The translations under genes were made by a program, and so were the position numbers. The notes beneath the pieces were generated by a model. That model searched no databases and was not told the origin of the DNA. It worked only from the letters and a program-made list of their open reading frames with translations. Below, piece after piece: positions 45,345-57,240 of a DNA stretch of 64,000 nt (within the stretch, counting starts at the first letter, position 1; every line of letters starts with the position of its first letter). This DNA is from Timema cristinae (Eukaryota > Arthropoda > Insecta > Phasmatodea > Timematidae): contig JBCFYV010000833.1 of assembly GCA_039000515.1 (NCBI GenBank), forward strand, positions 1 through 64,000, in the 5' to 3' direction.

Positions 45345-48017
45345 ACCTCCTTTGGGTCAAACGCTATGCGGCCATACGCTTTAACGAAGTGCTTATATAT
45401 TTCCTTCATATCTAATACCTCCTTCCTTCTTTCAAACACTCTCCTTACACTTTCAAGAAGCGGCTCGACCTCCGTCGGAAGGTTACCTGCCCTCAGCTGG
45501 ATCCGATCTATAGCCTCTGGCGTTGGAAATGCGATGGATACACCTCTTTCGTGGCCAACCTTCACAATATGCCTCATCGCCAATTGCAGAGTTTGATGCT
45601 CCTCCAACCTTGACAGTTGGAGGGCCTCCTCGAAGTTGTTATATATCTGGCTAGGCGATATTTGCTCCGGCTGGCCATCCCTCTCGCTTTTCCCTTCTTC
45701 CTGCTTCCCTTGCTCTTCCTGTGTCTCACCTACCTCTTTTTCGCCACCTTTATCCTCCCGCTCAGCCTCCGATACCCCTTTCCCTACTCCCTTTTTTCCT
45801 CTCTCTCTGTAATTTCTTTCCCTCCCATCACAACAGGACCCTTGACCCAGAATTTTAATCTTTCCATTTTCCACCTTTTCCTTTTGATCTTAATACTTTC
45901 TTCCTTCTCTTTATCCTTTTCCTTTCCTCCCCTCTTTCACTTGCTATTCTCCTTTTCATCTCCTGAGTGTTCTTTATCGGTTGCTTTCTCCTTATTCTCA
46001 TCTCCAGTATCCTCCCCTTCTTTATCCTCTCCCCTGATTCCTCCCTTTAGCTTTTCCCCTTCCTCATGAGGTAGCATAACCCCCTCATTCATCTTTTCGT
46101 CCCTACTGGCTCTCTTCTCTTCCCTTTCAGGTTCATCTCCTTGCCCCCCAGTAATCCTCACCTCTTCCTTCACCACACCCAATGATTGCTCCTTCCCCTT
46201 CCTCTCCTTTCCCTGTTCCCTGGTCCATCCTCCACCTTCTCTGTAGGCAGTCGCCCTCTCTCTTCTGTTCCTCCTCTCTCTTGAGGGAGAGTTTCTCTTC
46301 CTTGCCTTACTCCCACCTTCGCTTCCAGGCCCTATTCCCCCCCCACTTTTGTCGTCGTATTTGGTAAGTCTAGTCAGTATTTTTGTCAGTATCTCGATTA
46401 GTTCCTTAATGTCCTCAGTCATATTGAGCGTCTTGTACCTGTCTACTTGGGAGGAGTTGGTAAGTGGGGCACTCCTTTGCGTTCGGATATTAACACTTAT
46501 CTTTCCCCCTGCTCTTGCACGGGATGCATACCTTCCCCTTTTCTTTGCAATCCCTCATCTCGTGCCCGACCTGTCCCAAACTCCCACAGCAAGATTCCTT
46601 CTTCGGGCAGAACCTTACCCGTCTCCCCAAATCCATACACCTATGGCATTTAGTTATCACCAGGTAATCTTTTACCGAGACACACACAAATCTTATATAC
46701 ACCCTCCCGTCCACAACTAACCTTCTTACCTCGGGTGATACTTCCACGACATGGTTGGTCACCCTCCTTTCCTCCTTCTGTCCTAAATCGGGGTACGAAT
46801 CCCTCCAAGTATATGTCCTTGTCTATCTTTCCCTCCAAATTTTGTCGGTATATCGCCTCCACTACCTCCTCCTTCATGTCCGCTGGCACGTCAAAAACCG
46901 TCACCAGAGGCCTTCTTCTTCTGGGGTCTTCGCACTTGAGGCTCTCATGCGCCTAGAGACCCCTTCTTACCTTATCCGTATCTGTACTCGTCTCCGCCTC
47001 CACCACTACTGATTTCCCTGCTGGGCGAATGGACCTAATGCGGATACCGTCCTTAGTAGGATCTATCACCGACATTACCTTCTCTTGGATTCGTTTAGAG
47101 TCCTCCCCTCCGCTCGACGTGATGAAGATCTTCGACAGCTTCCCCAACGTCTCCCGCTCGATCCTCTGGGCCGGGGCCAGCTTGGCTATTGGGCCCACCA
47201 AAGCACTCGTTGAGGGTCCCGCTGCCGCGATCTCTGCAAACGTCGGCCTTCTGGCTCCCTGGATGCCGCCACTCGCCATCTCCTTCAGCTCTTTCCTCAG
47301 TCTCTCGTTCTCCATCTCCAACTGTTGGACCTGACCGTGCTTGTTACTTAGCGTCAACAACAGGTCCAAAAACTTTTCCCTTACCATCATAACTTGAGTC
47401 ACGTTGACTTTCTTTTCCTGCAACTTGGCGTAGAACCTCTCTATCTCCTTCGCTAGCTCCATTGGATCGCAGATAATCCTCCCTGCATGCTTCTCTACCT
47501 CCCCCTGTACCTTTCCTTCCTCTTTGTCTCTCTCTTCCCGTTCTGCGATTAGCTCTTTTGGTTGATTCACCTCTCCCGCTTCCTTCCTTTCCCCTTCTCC
47601 GGCCTCTCTTCTCTCTCTCTTCCTTTTCCCCTTCTCTACGCTTCTCCATTCCTCCTCCGTCTTCTTTCCTTTGCCCCTTTCTTCCTTCCCCAACCCTACG
47701 TCCTCATCTTCCACCACAGCCGCTTCCAGGGCCTTTTTGAACGAAGCTCTCTCTGCTGCCCTCTGCTCTGGCGTCAAAGCGTGTATTATTCCCCCATGTT
47801 TCTTCCTCCTTTCCTCGAAGTCCTCGTACTGCAGCACCCCACTCACCGAGCCCTCTGAATCCGAGCTGCTCCCTGCCTCCACTTTCTTGGTCCTTTCAAC
47901 CCTTTCCTTCCCTGGGTCCGGCCGCTGTTTCCTTCCCTTTGTTTTCCCGTCCGAGTCTCCGGAATACGAGCTGACCCAGTAGCTCACCGGCTTCCGATTG
48001 CGTGGTTCCTTATTCAT
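45308..48017 (-). pseudogene. R1-clade-like ORF1 with a long C-terminal extension
   Basis: Begins MNKEPRNRKPVSYW and runs about 354 codons of charged, coiled-coil-like sequence and a conserved block (PTFAEIAAAGPSTS, RIRSIRPAGKSVVVEAE) to an in-frame TAG at 46953-46955. The same frame continues (VTVFDVPADMKEEVVEAIYR), then shifts to the zinc knuckles (CHRCMDLGRRVRFC with Arg where His is expected, CCGSLGQVGHEMRDC, CIPCKSRGKDKC). Beyond them two more frames (46422-45937 and 45874-45308) encode a highly charged segment and a C-terminal region (PSQIYNNFEEALQLSRLEEH to WPKCHVFTHHP) that overlaps the ORF2 start by 37 bases. Sequence after the knuckles is unusually long for R1-clade ORF1. Confidence 0.7.
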
Positions 48018-48785
48018 AATGCTTGGTTGAAGTTACCTTTCCCCCAAGCATCCCCTAAGCGTCCCAAGCCGCCACTGAAGACCGACCTGGTATCTTTGAC
48101 CCTCAGGAACACTCCAGACCCAGTTCCGAACCCAATTAAGGCGAAATCAAGAAATCACAGTTTACCCCCTTTTTCCACTTTTCCGCGGTTACGCCACTGT
48201 AGGATGATAGTGCTTTGCCTTTACTGGTCTTTGAAAGCATACAGGGCCCCTTATGTACCCTATCTCCTTTCAAAAACCCGCTTTTCTTGAAAATTCCCCT
48301 TTTTGATTTTCCTACCTTACGCCACTGGAACTGGTAGATCTTTAAATTTTACACCTTTTCGTGCTGTCTAGAGCTTGTAACCTTTTAAATTTCAAAAGTT
48401 ATGACGTTTTGAAATTTTGTTCCCAGCGGTCCTACAGACTACTTTTTATCCAAGTGTACTGAGAGGTCCCGATTACTACTTGGCCGGCACGTGCCACTCT
48501 TGACCCGATTCACCCCAACTTAGACCCTTTATAACTCGGCCAATTTTTGTCCGATTTTGATTCTTTCTAAATAACTTTTCTTGATTTTTCGCCCTCTTTC
48601 TCTACCTCTTTTTAAAATTCCAAAATTCAGCCTCCTTCACCACTAACCACTCACACGGTCATAACTTCCAAAGTACCAATCTGATTTTAAAAATTTCACT
48701 TCCACTGCCTTCCGCACTTCCTACTGAACAATCTGTATACAAACTTTTCTTCCGCACTATAATTTTAACCGGTTTTACGATGTTG
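48018..48785 (-). other. 5' UTR of the R1-clade-like element
   Basis: Pyrimidine-rich on the plus strand, with repeated short phrases such as ACGCCACTG (48193, 48313). No open frame of note. The 5' boundary is placed where Gypsy-like coding sequence begins (about 48786) and is approximate. Confidence 0.5.
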
Positions 48786-49339
48786 TTTCCGGGAGCTTCT
48801 CCGAACACGTCCGCTCATTACCGGGAGCTAGTTTAGAGGCTAAAGAAAAGAAAGAAAATCTGTGTAAACTTTATGTGCGACTCTTTCAACGCCCTACTGA
48901 GAGTTTGAGGAGTTTCATTCTATCAGTTTGTGAGGCCGCCGAGGTATTAGAGGTAGAGCTCTCTGAAAAGGAGATAGTTGAGGTTATTTTAGAGAATGTA
49001 TCCCCCTTATCTCGTCGTCATTTTGTTTTGCTAATAAACCTAGTACTATGGTTGAACTCCATAACCTTGCCTCCCTTATTGAAGGTACGCTACTTGCCGA
49101 GAGCGAGTATTTGTCTACTCATGCTCCTATTACTTCCGACCGAGGTGTGGGTTCTAATCCCGGGGATGTTGGTAATAGACAGAGTGGGAGGAATGACACT
49201 CCATCTAGGGATACCCAACCTGTGGAACAGAGTCACCTTGGCTCGCGTAAATTTGTAAACAGGGATTGGACTAGAACGAGGTGTTTTAAATGTAAACAAT
49301 TAGGACACATTCAGGGTAATTGTCAGTTAGGTAACTAGT
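48786..49339 (+). pseudogene. Ty3/Gypsy-like Gag fragment
   Basis: Truncated at its 5' side by the neighbouring R1-clade-like element. From about 48815 it reads GASLEAKEKKENLCKLYV, then RLFQRPTESLRSFILSVCEA (capsid-like helical region). A frameshift near 49045 leads to a second frame ending in a nucleocapsid knuckle CFKCKQLGHIQGNC (C-X2-C-X4-H-X4-C, 49281-49322) and a stop at 49337-49339. It would have packaged the element RNA. Confidence 0.65.
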
Positions 49340-49378
49340 GGCGTTTCGTAATTTTTTTTTGGCTCCCCCTTTGGTTCC

Positions 49379-49846
49379 TTGTGTTGTGTTGCTCTGACCA
49401 TCTACCACAACGAGTCTCAAGTCCATTGGGACCGTGACTTAGATCTTTTGAATCTGGCCTTTAATTCGGCCTTACATGAGTCTGTTGGAGCTTCTCCTTT
49501 TTCGGTATTGCTTGGTCGGGATCCGAACCATCCCCTACTTGCTGTCTGGGACGTAGATCCTCTGCTAGGTGCGCCCAACGAACCTTCTTATTCTGAAAGG
49601 TGCGCTACAGCCTTTCAGAATCTGAAGAAGTCGCAAAGGAGGGTTGCGGAAGTGTACAACAGGGGTCGTGTTCCTGTGAGTTTTTCTGTGGGAGATACCG
49701 TAATGTGTAGATGCTTTCCTCAAAGCTCAGCTATTGATAAGATTACGGCAAATCTCTCCCCCAGATGGAACGGTCCTTGGATGGTTGATTCATTTTTGAC
49801 GCCTGTTTCTGTTAAATTAAAAAGTCAAACTGATCCTACTGAATAA
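49379..49846 (+). pseudogene. Ty3/Gypsy-like integrase C-terminal fragment
   Basis: Reads WDRDLDLLNLAFNSALHESV, GASPFSVLLGRDPNHPLL, then SFSVGDTVMCRC and a GPY/F-like end (SPRWNGPWMVDSF). A TAA at 49844 is followed in frame by RRAHVSHIKP, which resembles the usual terminal segment. The family normally has protease, reverse transcriptase, RNase H and the integrase core upstream; all are missing between 49339 and about 49400, where Gag is joined nearly directly to this fragment. Confidence 0.75.
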
Positions 49847-51240
49847 CGTCGAGCTCATGTCAGCCACATAAAGCCTGTACCATCATAAAGATAATGAAAT
49901 AATTTAAATTATGATAGTTGGTGTAATTTTGTAAATAAATAATGTTTGTATAGAAAATGGGTAGTAAGAAAGTTTATATTATGACTGATATCATATGAAT
50001 ATATTGTTTAAGTAGAGAGGTTAAACTATAAGAAAATGTGTTAAGTTATACGGAACATTTTTTGATTTCTAATATAATTATGTGAAAGAGATTGTTTAGT
50101 ATTCAATTGAAATAACTGTTTGAGTTATTAATGGATAATGAATGTAAACTGGTTATAACTTACATTATTATGCCATATATTTAATTGCTCTCATAATTGA
50201 TGCGGAACCATGCGTTTAGTCCTTCGTAAGTTTATGGGAACTTATTAGGGATCCTTGGATTTCATATAAATGTGGAGCAAAATTTTGTAGTACCTTGATA
50301 CTGATCGCTGTACTGAGCGAATACTTTGTGGTAATTGTTATTTTGGATTAGATCCATTTTTTTTTTGTATTAACTCAGATTTATTTAAGTGGAATTATGC
50401 TTCGAATGTTTATAGGTTTATGGGGACCTATAATTTAACTTTGGCTTCCCTTATTTCTGTAGTAATGTTTTTGTGTTTTGGCCTTATGCCTTCACACGTG
50501 TCTTGCCATAAATAAAGTTTGTATAGCATTATGAGAATATATATTTGCTGTAGGGTTGTGTAATTGAAGTTGGTTGACCAGGTGTTTAGTTCCTTATTGG
50601 TAGTGAAACCTATAATTGAACTCGTGGGTCAAATTTATGTAGGGATGTTTGTGTAAAGACCTCATGTAATGTTAGGACTTAGATTTTTGAAGTCCATTTT
50701 TTAAAATTTGGGTCTCGAAGTCAAAAATTATAATGAAATTTTTTGACTCAACCATGCATTATAATAGTCGAAAATAGCGTATCCCGAATGTTTACCCTTC
50801 TTAAGTGGTAGAGGGGGGGACGCCCTCCTACATTACTTTAGACTGGTTTAAAAAAAATTTTATTGGTTCTGATATAGGTATGTCTTGATTTATTAGATTG
50901 ATAAGTTCTACGAACTACATTATGTATTACGCATGGACTGGTTTTAACCAATTGTTAGGAACATTGTTGTAATATATTCTTTTCTGAGTCTAGTTGCACC
51001 TCCCGTTCCTTGTGAATCCTGGTATCCGGTAATTCAAAGTCAGTTACGCCAACGTCATCAAGAGAAGTGGTCTGCAACAACTACAAGATAACTATATGAT
51101 GGACCATCGCCGTGAAGATGATGCTGTCCGGTCCATGGTGTTATGGCAGTTACAACAAGAATCGAGATGATGTGACAATGGACCATCTCCTAGTGGTGCA
51201 GAGAGACTTCTTCTTATCCCGCCTGTCTAAGGGGGGAGGA
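49847..51240 (+). other. Gypsy-like 3' internal region, AT-rich
   Basis: No coding sequence recognised. It ends in a polypurine tract (AAGGGGGGAGGA, 51228-51239) next to the LTR start, as expected for second-strand priming. A second purine run (GTAGAGGGGGGGA, about 50807-50820) lies inside. Confidence 0.55.
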
Positions 51241-51241
51241 T

Positions 51242-52400
51242 TGTAACAATACAATCTTCGTATTGTACAATTGCTACCCCACCCAACCTGATTCTACACG
51301 CTTCATCACGTATAACATACTACCCGCTCCTTAATAACTCCGACGTAACCTATAATAGTACTATTCACTATTATAGCCCAATGCAGCCCAACCATCACAC
51401 ATCAAATAAACGTTCTTTATTCATCCAATATTGTCTATCTACAAAACGAGTTGTTCATCACGTACCTTGAATCTCCAAGCTGACATCACTAGAATCCTGC
51501 CAAGTCAAAACGGCCCGGCTGGGTCGCGGACGACTACAAGAAATGTCCAAAGCTGTAACCGGCCCGAGAAAAATATTATGACTAAACGACGTTCCTGAGG
51601 GTCAAGCTGACAAATCATATCTGCGCAGTGTTGCCACCTGGGGGAAGACCATGGCGACCGTCTCCTAGCAACAGACGCTTCCAACGGCTGTCGAGAGAGA
51701 TCAACTTCAAATATTCGTGTTTTGCTGCAATGCGTCGGCTGACGGCCAATCAGAGACCAGGAAGAAAGAAGAGACTGATGTATAATGACGTAATACCTGT
51801 GGTTACGTGACTGGCTTGAATACGAACTTCCCCCCCTTGTTTTGTGTGCTAGATTCAGAAAGAGTATATATAAGAGTATGTAAATTGTATAGGGACAGAG
51901 CATTGCCACAGAGCATTGCCAGGGGGCATTGCCGACAGATCATTGCAATATATCATTGCAACAGAGCATTGTATGACAGCGTTACGTGTATGGAGGTCCT
52001 GGAGGAGGGACCAGGGAGTTTGGACCGATTGGTATCATTAAATTTCATTTATAGAAACAGCATCATTGGTATCAGGGTCATGGAAGATGGACCGAGAAAT
52101 TCATTCGTTTAATAGAGATAAACTTCTTTATTTGCTTATTATGTATCAGGGTCATGAAGGATAGATCGGGAAATTTAATTTGTTTAATATAAATAGACTC
52201 TTTTTATTTGCATATTATGTATCAATGTATCAGGGTCATGGAGGTTAGACCAGGCTGTAACTATGCTTTCAATATTATTAAACTGTTTTCTAGGATATTA
52301 GGCGTGTCGGGAATGAAACCCGTATTTATAATTTGGCGTGTCTCTAGTCAACGCAATGGGGCGATTGCGCCTGGCTTTAGCTTTGTTTACTATTCAAATA
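51242..52400 (+). mobile_element. 3' LTR of the Gypsy-like element (end uncertain)
   Basis: Starts TGTAACAATACAATC immediately after the polypurine tract. A small hairpin (ACAATACAA..TATTGT) is at the start. A TATATATAAG box lies at about 51863-51872. Two repeats follow it: GCATTGC-type 20-bp phrases (51896-51975) and ~75-85-bp phrases beginning TATCAGGGTCATGG (about 52072, 52145, 52228). The 3' end cannot be fixed because no second LTR is in the window. Confidence 0.55.
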
Positions 52401-52902
52401 TTGTTTAGATGTCAGTATGATTGTCATACGTTGCAAATTGTTAGAGTTTGTTATCAACACATTGTTGGTATACGCTATTTTTAGCGTTTTATTCTGTGTC
52501 CATTTTATTTTATCAATTTATACTTTGAATTAATGTAAATTGAAGGACTTAAGATTTCATTGAATATAATGGTTAATTAAAATTATTACCTTAAATTTTG
52601 TTGGAAAAATTTAGTATATATTTATTATACTATCATTCTGTAACATGATAGGAAAGACCGTAAGTCAAGTTTAAGAAGGTAGTTTTCAAGATGCAATGTT
52701 TTCTTTATGGATAGTAGCTACTAGGAAGTTTGAATTAAGGCCAATATCCTCTTGTCTATTTGTTTTTTGAAGATGATTAAAGTATTCCTGATTTAAAATA
52801 TTTGCTCTTTAATTTGTTGATGATATTTACATGTATGCACATCCCCCCTTTCCCGTAGTTTTAAGGGCCTTTTCTACAGGGACAGTGGAGGGTGTTGCAT
52901 GA
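52401..52902. other. AT-rich spacer, nothing recognised
   Basis: Between the LTR region and duplication copy B. No gene seen. Confidence 0.4.
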
Positions 52903-53401
52903 ATTTAAATATTTTTGTAATATACATTCAAAACTCAGTTTGTTTCTTTGACTTGAAAATAAAAGATATATTTGAACTTTATAATTTAAATTATTGTTGT
53001 CTCTACTTTTAGTATAATTTAATTTCTTTTGTGTTTGTATTTTGTAAACAAAAGGGCCATTTCATTACAATTGATCAAACTAAAATATTGGTAGACTTTG
53101 GATTGCAACGAGATTTTCTATAGTCACTATTCCTGCAAAAATAGATACATATAAATCTAAAACTTCGTATTTTTCTTTACTCAGTTTTGTGGGTGAAGCT
53201 TTTCACATAACCAAATTATATTGTTTTAAAAGTTTAAGGTTACCAACTTAAAATTTTAGTTATAATTTCTTGAAAAAATTAATTCTTAAAATTTTAAACA
53301 AATACATGAATTAACTAATTTCTTAATGGTGCGTGGTGAATTTAAATTTTTGACCTCGATCGGATCACATTTAAATACGGACGAATAACGTATGTATATG
53401 T

Positions 53402-53620
53402 TTGCCAACATTTCCGGAAACAAACAACGTGGGCCAGTTTTCTCTGCTGTTCACAGAGATTACATCATATACTGGTTTGTCATTTGTCATGTCTGGTCAT
53501 GATTGCCAAAATTTCCGGTACCAAACAATGTGGGCCAGTTTTCTTCTGCTGTTCACAGAGATTACATCATTTACTGGTTTTTTAATTTGTCATGTCGGGG
53601 TCAACCGAAAATACACTTGA
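53402..53620 (+). repeat. Tandem duplication of ~110 bp, copy B only
   Basis: The block from TTTGCCAACATTTCCGG to TTTGTCATGTC occurs twice in a row with a few differences; copy A (33130-33232) has it once. Confidence 0.85.
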
Positions 53621-54113
53621 GGTTATACAGATATTTCATACAAACACATTGTTCTGGGATCTGACATCCGTGAACTATAAAAATCGCGTAGAAAAATTTG
53701 ATGTTTATATTGAAATAAGCTCAAAGTAATAATTACTAAGTTGGTCCGAAATAATTGGAGAGAAATTTAAAGGCCCTTAGTGTGCAATTTTGAAGATAGA
53801 ACACTAATTTTTTAAGAACAAGCCGTAGCAGCATCCTCCGCGTTATATAATTCCATTCAATTGAGCTCAGGATGGGAAACAATGTTTTTTTTTATCTGTT
53901 TCCATTTTTTAAAGGAAATGTTATTATATGTGTAAATCTTTTTGTTTTTTAATTATTTTATTTTTATAAATTTTACTATTTTTAAAAAATATTTATTTAA
54001 CTACAAGACCTGAAAATAGGTACTTCGAGATTGAATAGAAAGTTAATTATGTAATTTTTCTTTTAAATACTAAATAAGCAATGATTTATTTGTTGATTTT
54101 TATTATTACTATT

Positions 54114-54382
54114 AGCACCACGTCTTACTAACCGTTCGGGTTATAGACGATGTGTAATGGTAGGTTGATTGTGAGATGAAATAGAGGACCTACAGTTTAA
54201 CGTGGGATCCGAACCACGGTGGAGGACTGGCATTCGATACATTCACAAGTTGTGTTTAATACACGGCTTGTCAGAGGGGAAGGAAGGGTTTGGCAATCAG
54301 ATAAATTTGGGTCGGGACCGAGGATTGAACCCCGGATCCCCAGCATAGAAGTGCGACTCCTTACCCCCAGACCGCCAGACCA
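54114..54382 (-). mobile_element. SINE family 1 in copy B
   Basis: Ortholog of 33741-34010, nearly identical. Confidence 0.8.
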
Positions 54383-55599
54383 CATTCAAAATTAAATAAA
54401 AAATGTTTCCTTCGTGTTAGGTGGCTATGTATAATCATTTATTCAGACACAATTAATTGTTTACTATTGGAAATGTGCTCTGGTTTGTACCAAGAAGTCT
54501 TATGTAGCATAAAGCAGTGTAATGAGGGTAGAGGAGGGTGCAAGTTGGAAGCCGGTAAGGGGGTAGTTCTCCCACAAGACATATTAATGATAGTTCATCT
54601 TACTAAGAAAAACACATTGTAATCATTAAAAAAAAAAGTCAAACATAATATTTAGGGTTGTAGGACTCCAATAAATTAGTACCGAGACATTAAGTTTTCA
54701 GGTTCGGTAGTTATCGGGAATTTGTTTGGTGTGTGCGACTGTATAATAGGGTTACAACGCACAGATCGCTGCTTCCGACGGACGAGTATAAACAGTGTTT
54801 AGAGGGATGCCTACGGGCACGGACGGGGATTAATCACTTTTAAAACAATAAATAGCTCACTTTTAATCGACCCAGTTGGGGTTCGGAGTTACAATCTTTC
54901 TATTTTTGGTAGTTTTGATAATTTTACTAGCACCGCGATTTACTATACTATTGGTGGTCTATACGCAAAACATAATTCTCTAATATTTTCAAATTAATAA
55001 TATTTTTTTATATTGTATAAGAAACTTTATTTGACCTAAATAAAAAGAACCTAGTTAAATTAAAATCCAAACAAATAAAAACGAAGTAAAGTGTGGGAAT
55101 TACTAGGAAAGCTCAGCCCTGAGTTGAACAATGGGAATTTTCCCAGGAAATTAGGTAGTGTGTGAGGCCCATGAAAAATTATCAGAATACTTGTATCCCG
55201 GCTATAATTAAGTCAGAATAGCCATTAATAGGACAAGTGGCTGTGGAACCTTCTTTATGTAGAGATGAATGGTGTGTGGAGAAAAAAAAAAATGGAAGGA
55301 GAGATGCTTTTTCAAAGCAATTTGGAGTGGTCCTCCTTCTATTTTATTTAATATGATGCCTCCAGAAAATATTTTGAGTTGTCTTCTCCAACAATATTTT
55401 TAAAATATCTTGTCCTTGGATGCTATTTAGAAATATCCTCACCTGGAGATTTTTGAAAATTTGATCTTTTTAAAAGATTTTTTGCTAGCGATTTTAAAAC
55501 CTATTACAACGTGGCATAGCAAAACTAAATTTGGCGTGACGTATATAAATGTGTGTATCCACCTTTAGAGTTGCACCCTAAACCATGGAGCCACCAAAG
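54383..55599 (+). other. Copy B sequence without recognised gene
   Basis: Ortholog of 34011-35226. AT-rich repeat phrases with GTGGTCCTCC start near 55325. Confidence 0.4.
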
Positions 55600-55857
55600 C
55601 AGGTTACATGTCTTACTACCCGTTCTTTCAGATTATACACCTATCCACTTGCTACGCTATTGTAGGGATGAGATGATTAGGCATGAGAGATCTAGAATTT
55701 AGATTAGATGTACCCGCATTTTCGTGAAGTGAGAATGGAAAACCATATAGGTAAAACCCTTCTCAGAGCAGCCGACCGGGATTAAAACCCAGAACTCCAC
55801 GTCATTGGCAGTCTAGTCTCCTGCGAGACTGACACTTTTAGACCATATGGGTTCTCC
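55600..55857 (-). mobile_element. SINE family 2 in copy B
   Basis: Ortholog of 35227-35478, with a degraded box B (GGGTTTTAATCCC on the minus strand). Confidence 0.6.
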
Positions 55858-55864
55858 TGGGCTT

Positions 55865-56390
55865 AGCTCACTAATTTGGAGTGGTTCTTAACCCAATCTT
55901 TGGAAAACAGACTCTTTTAAAAGAAATTTAGAGTATTCTTCCCTCCAATTTTTTTAAATTTTGATCGTGAAAAAGTTATTTGGAGTGGTCCTTCTTCAAG
56001 AAACTTTTGAAATTTGGATAACTTTAGAGTATATTTTAAATAGTTCTCACCCAGAATTGTAAAAATATATCTTCCCCCATTTAAAAAAAAATTTGGATGC
56101 TTCTATAAACTTATTAGATTCCTATTTGACTGAATTTTCCTCGAAAATTAGAAGCCTCTGAAAGCTATTTGATTTGGTCTTCACTCAGCAATATTTTGAA
56201 AAATTGAATCTTCCTAGAAGCTACTTGGAATGATCCTTTTCTTGATTTTTTTTTTTTTAATAAGATGCTTCTAGAAAATATTTAAAGTGGTCTTTCACCA
56301 ACAAATCGTTGAAAATTTAATGATTTCAGAAACAATTTGGAGTGGTTCTCATTTGAAAATTCTTTAAAATAACATGCATCTGGAAATTAT
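55865..56390. repeat. AT-rich degenerate repeat (GAGTGGTCC type), copy B
   Basis: Ortholog of 35479-36015, same 60-70-bp phrases. Confidence 0.7.
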
Positions 56391-56453
56391 AAGTTATTAT
56401 TGTTATAATTATTAGTTCAACTTACTGTATTTAGAAAATTTAATATAATATTT

Positions 56454-56697
56454 AGCACCACGTCTTACTACCTATTCGGGTTATACGCTTTAAGTACTAA
56501 TTACGATAATGGATTAGGAATTGGAAAGGTTGAAATAGAGGAAGTGAACCCGCATTTGCGTGGCGGGAGAGTGGAAAACCATTTAGGAAAAACCACCCCC
56601 AGTTCACCCGATTGAGATTCGAACATTGATCTCCCCTTCCTCAGCAGTCGAGCTCAACACGACAAGCGCGTTAGCCAACTACGCCACCGAGGCGGGT
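56454..56697 (-). mobile_element. SINE family 3 in copy B
   Basis: Ortholog of 36076-36317; box A TGGCGTAGTTGGCTAACG and box B GTTCGAATC on the minus strand. Confidence 0.8.
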
Positions 56698-56848
56698 ATT
56701 ATTTAGAAAATTGGATCTATAAACAATTTAAATTCAAAAAAATATAATGTGGGCGTTGGAAAATAGGAAACAATGAATAGAAAATATGAATATCCCTATC
56801 CTATTTCCAGTATACCACAGCGTGCTTGTTATTTAAAAATCACTATAG

Positions 56849-57065
56849 TTTCTTGTCGAATCAAATGGAGATACGACATTAAACGCCGGTAATGTGGCCA
56901 AAGCCGGTCCCAAGCCCGGTCGAAAAACACAGAGGGGCGGTAGCACTATAATTATAGCCTTAGGAAATTACTCGGAATTCACCTGAAGAACTGAAGACGC
57001 TGAAATGGACTGATGGATAACTACAAATTTTGGCAAGGTTGGTTCGGTCATGTTCTCATAAAAAG
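56849..57065 (+). pseudogene. SGNH-like gene, candidate upstream exon (copy B)
   Basis: Ortholog of 36471-36687: same 217-bp length, splice signals and TGA positions. The final codons differ by one substitution before the donor (AAAAG|GTAAG). Confidence 0.3.
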
Positions 57066-57102
57066 GTAAGATTTTATTCGCATATTATTTATTCCGTACT
57101 AT

Positions 57103-57240
57103 ACGTACTAATTCTATTTTGGAAATATCACCCTCAGTATACCCTACCAGGATTCAAACCCCGATCTCCCAGCCATCAGCAGTCTAGTCTATTGGGAGAG
57201 TGACGCCTTATGCTATGTGAACACTGAAACAGGTACAGTA
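57103..57240 (-). mobile_element. SINE fragment in copy B
   Basis: Ortholog of 39009-39147. Here it directly follows the empty site of the solo LTR. Confidence 0.5.

Larger units (their letters stand above)
41300..48785 (-). mobile_element. R1-clade-like non-LTR retrotransposon, decayed, almost complete
   Basis: Minus-strand element: long 5' UTR (about 48018-48785), ORF1 (48017 to 45308), ORF2 overlapping it (45344 to about 42078), and a 3' UTR to about 41300 where a T tract on the plus strand could be a poly-A tail. It separates duplication copy A from Gypsy-like sequence. Both boundaries are approximate and no target duplication was found. GC-rich coding parts contrast with AT-rich surroundings. 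It differs clearly from the element at 10839-17545 and is older, with multiple shifts and changed catalytic residues. Confidence 0.75.

Noticed and set aside
45617..46069. Hydrophobic plus-strand frames (Phe/Leu/Ser-rich) suggesting a membrane protein
   Set aside because: They are antisense to the charged Lys/Glu-rich part of the R1-clade-like ORF1.
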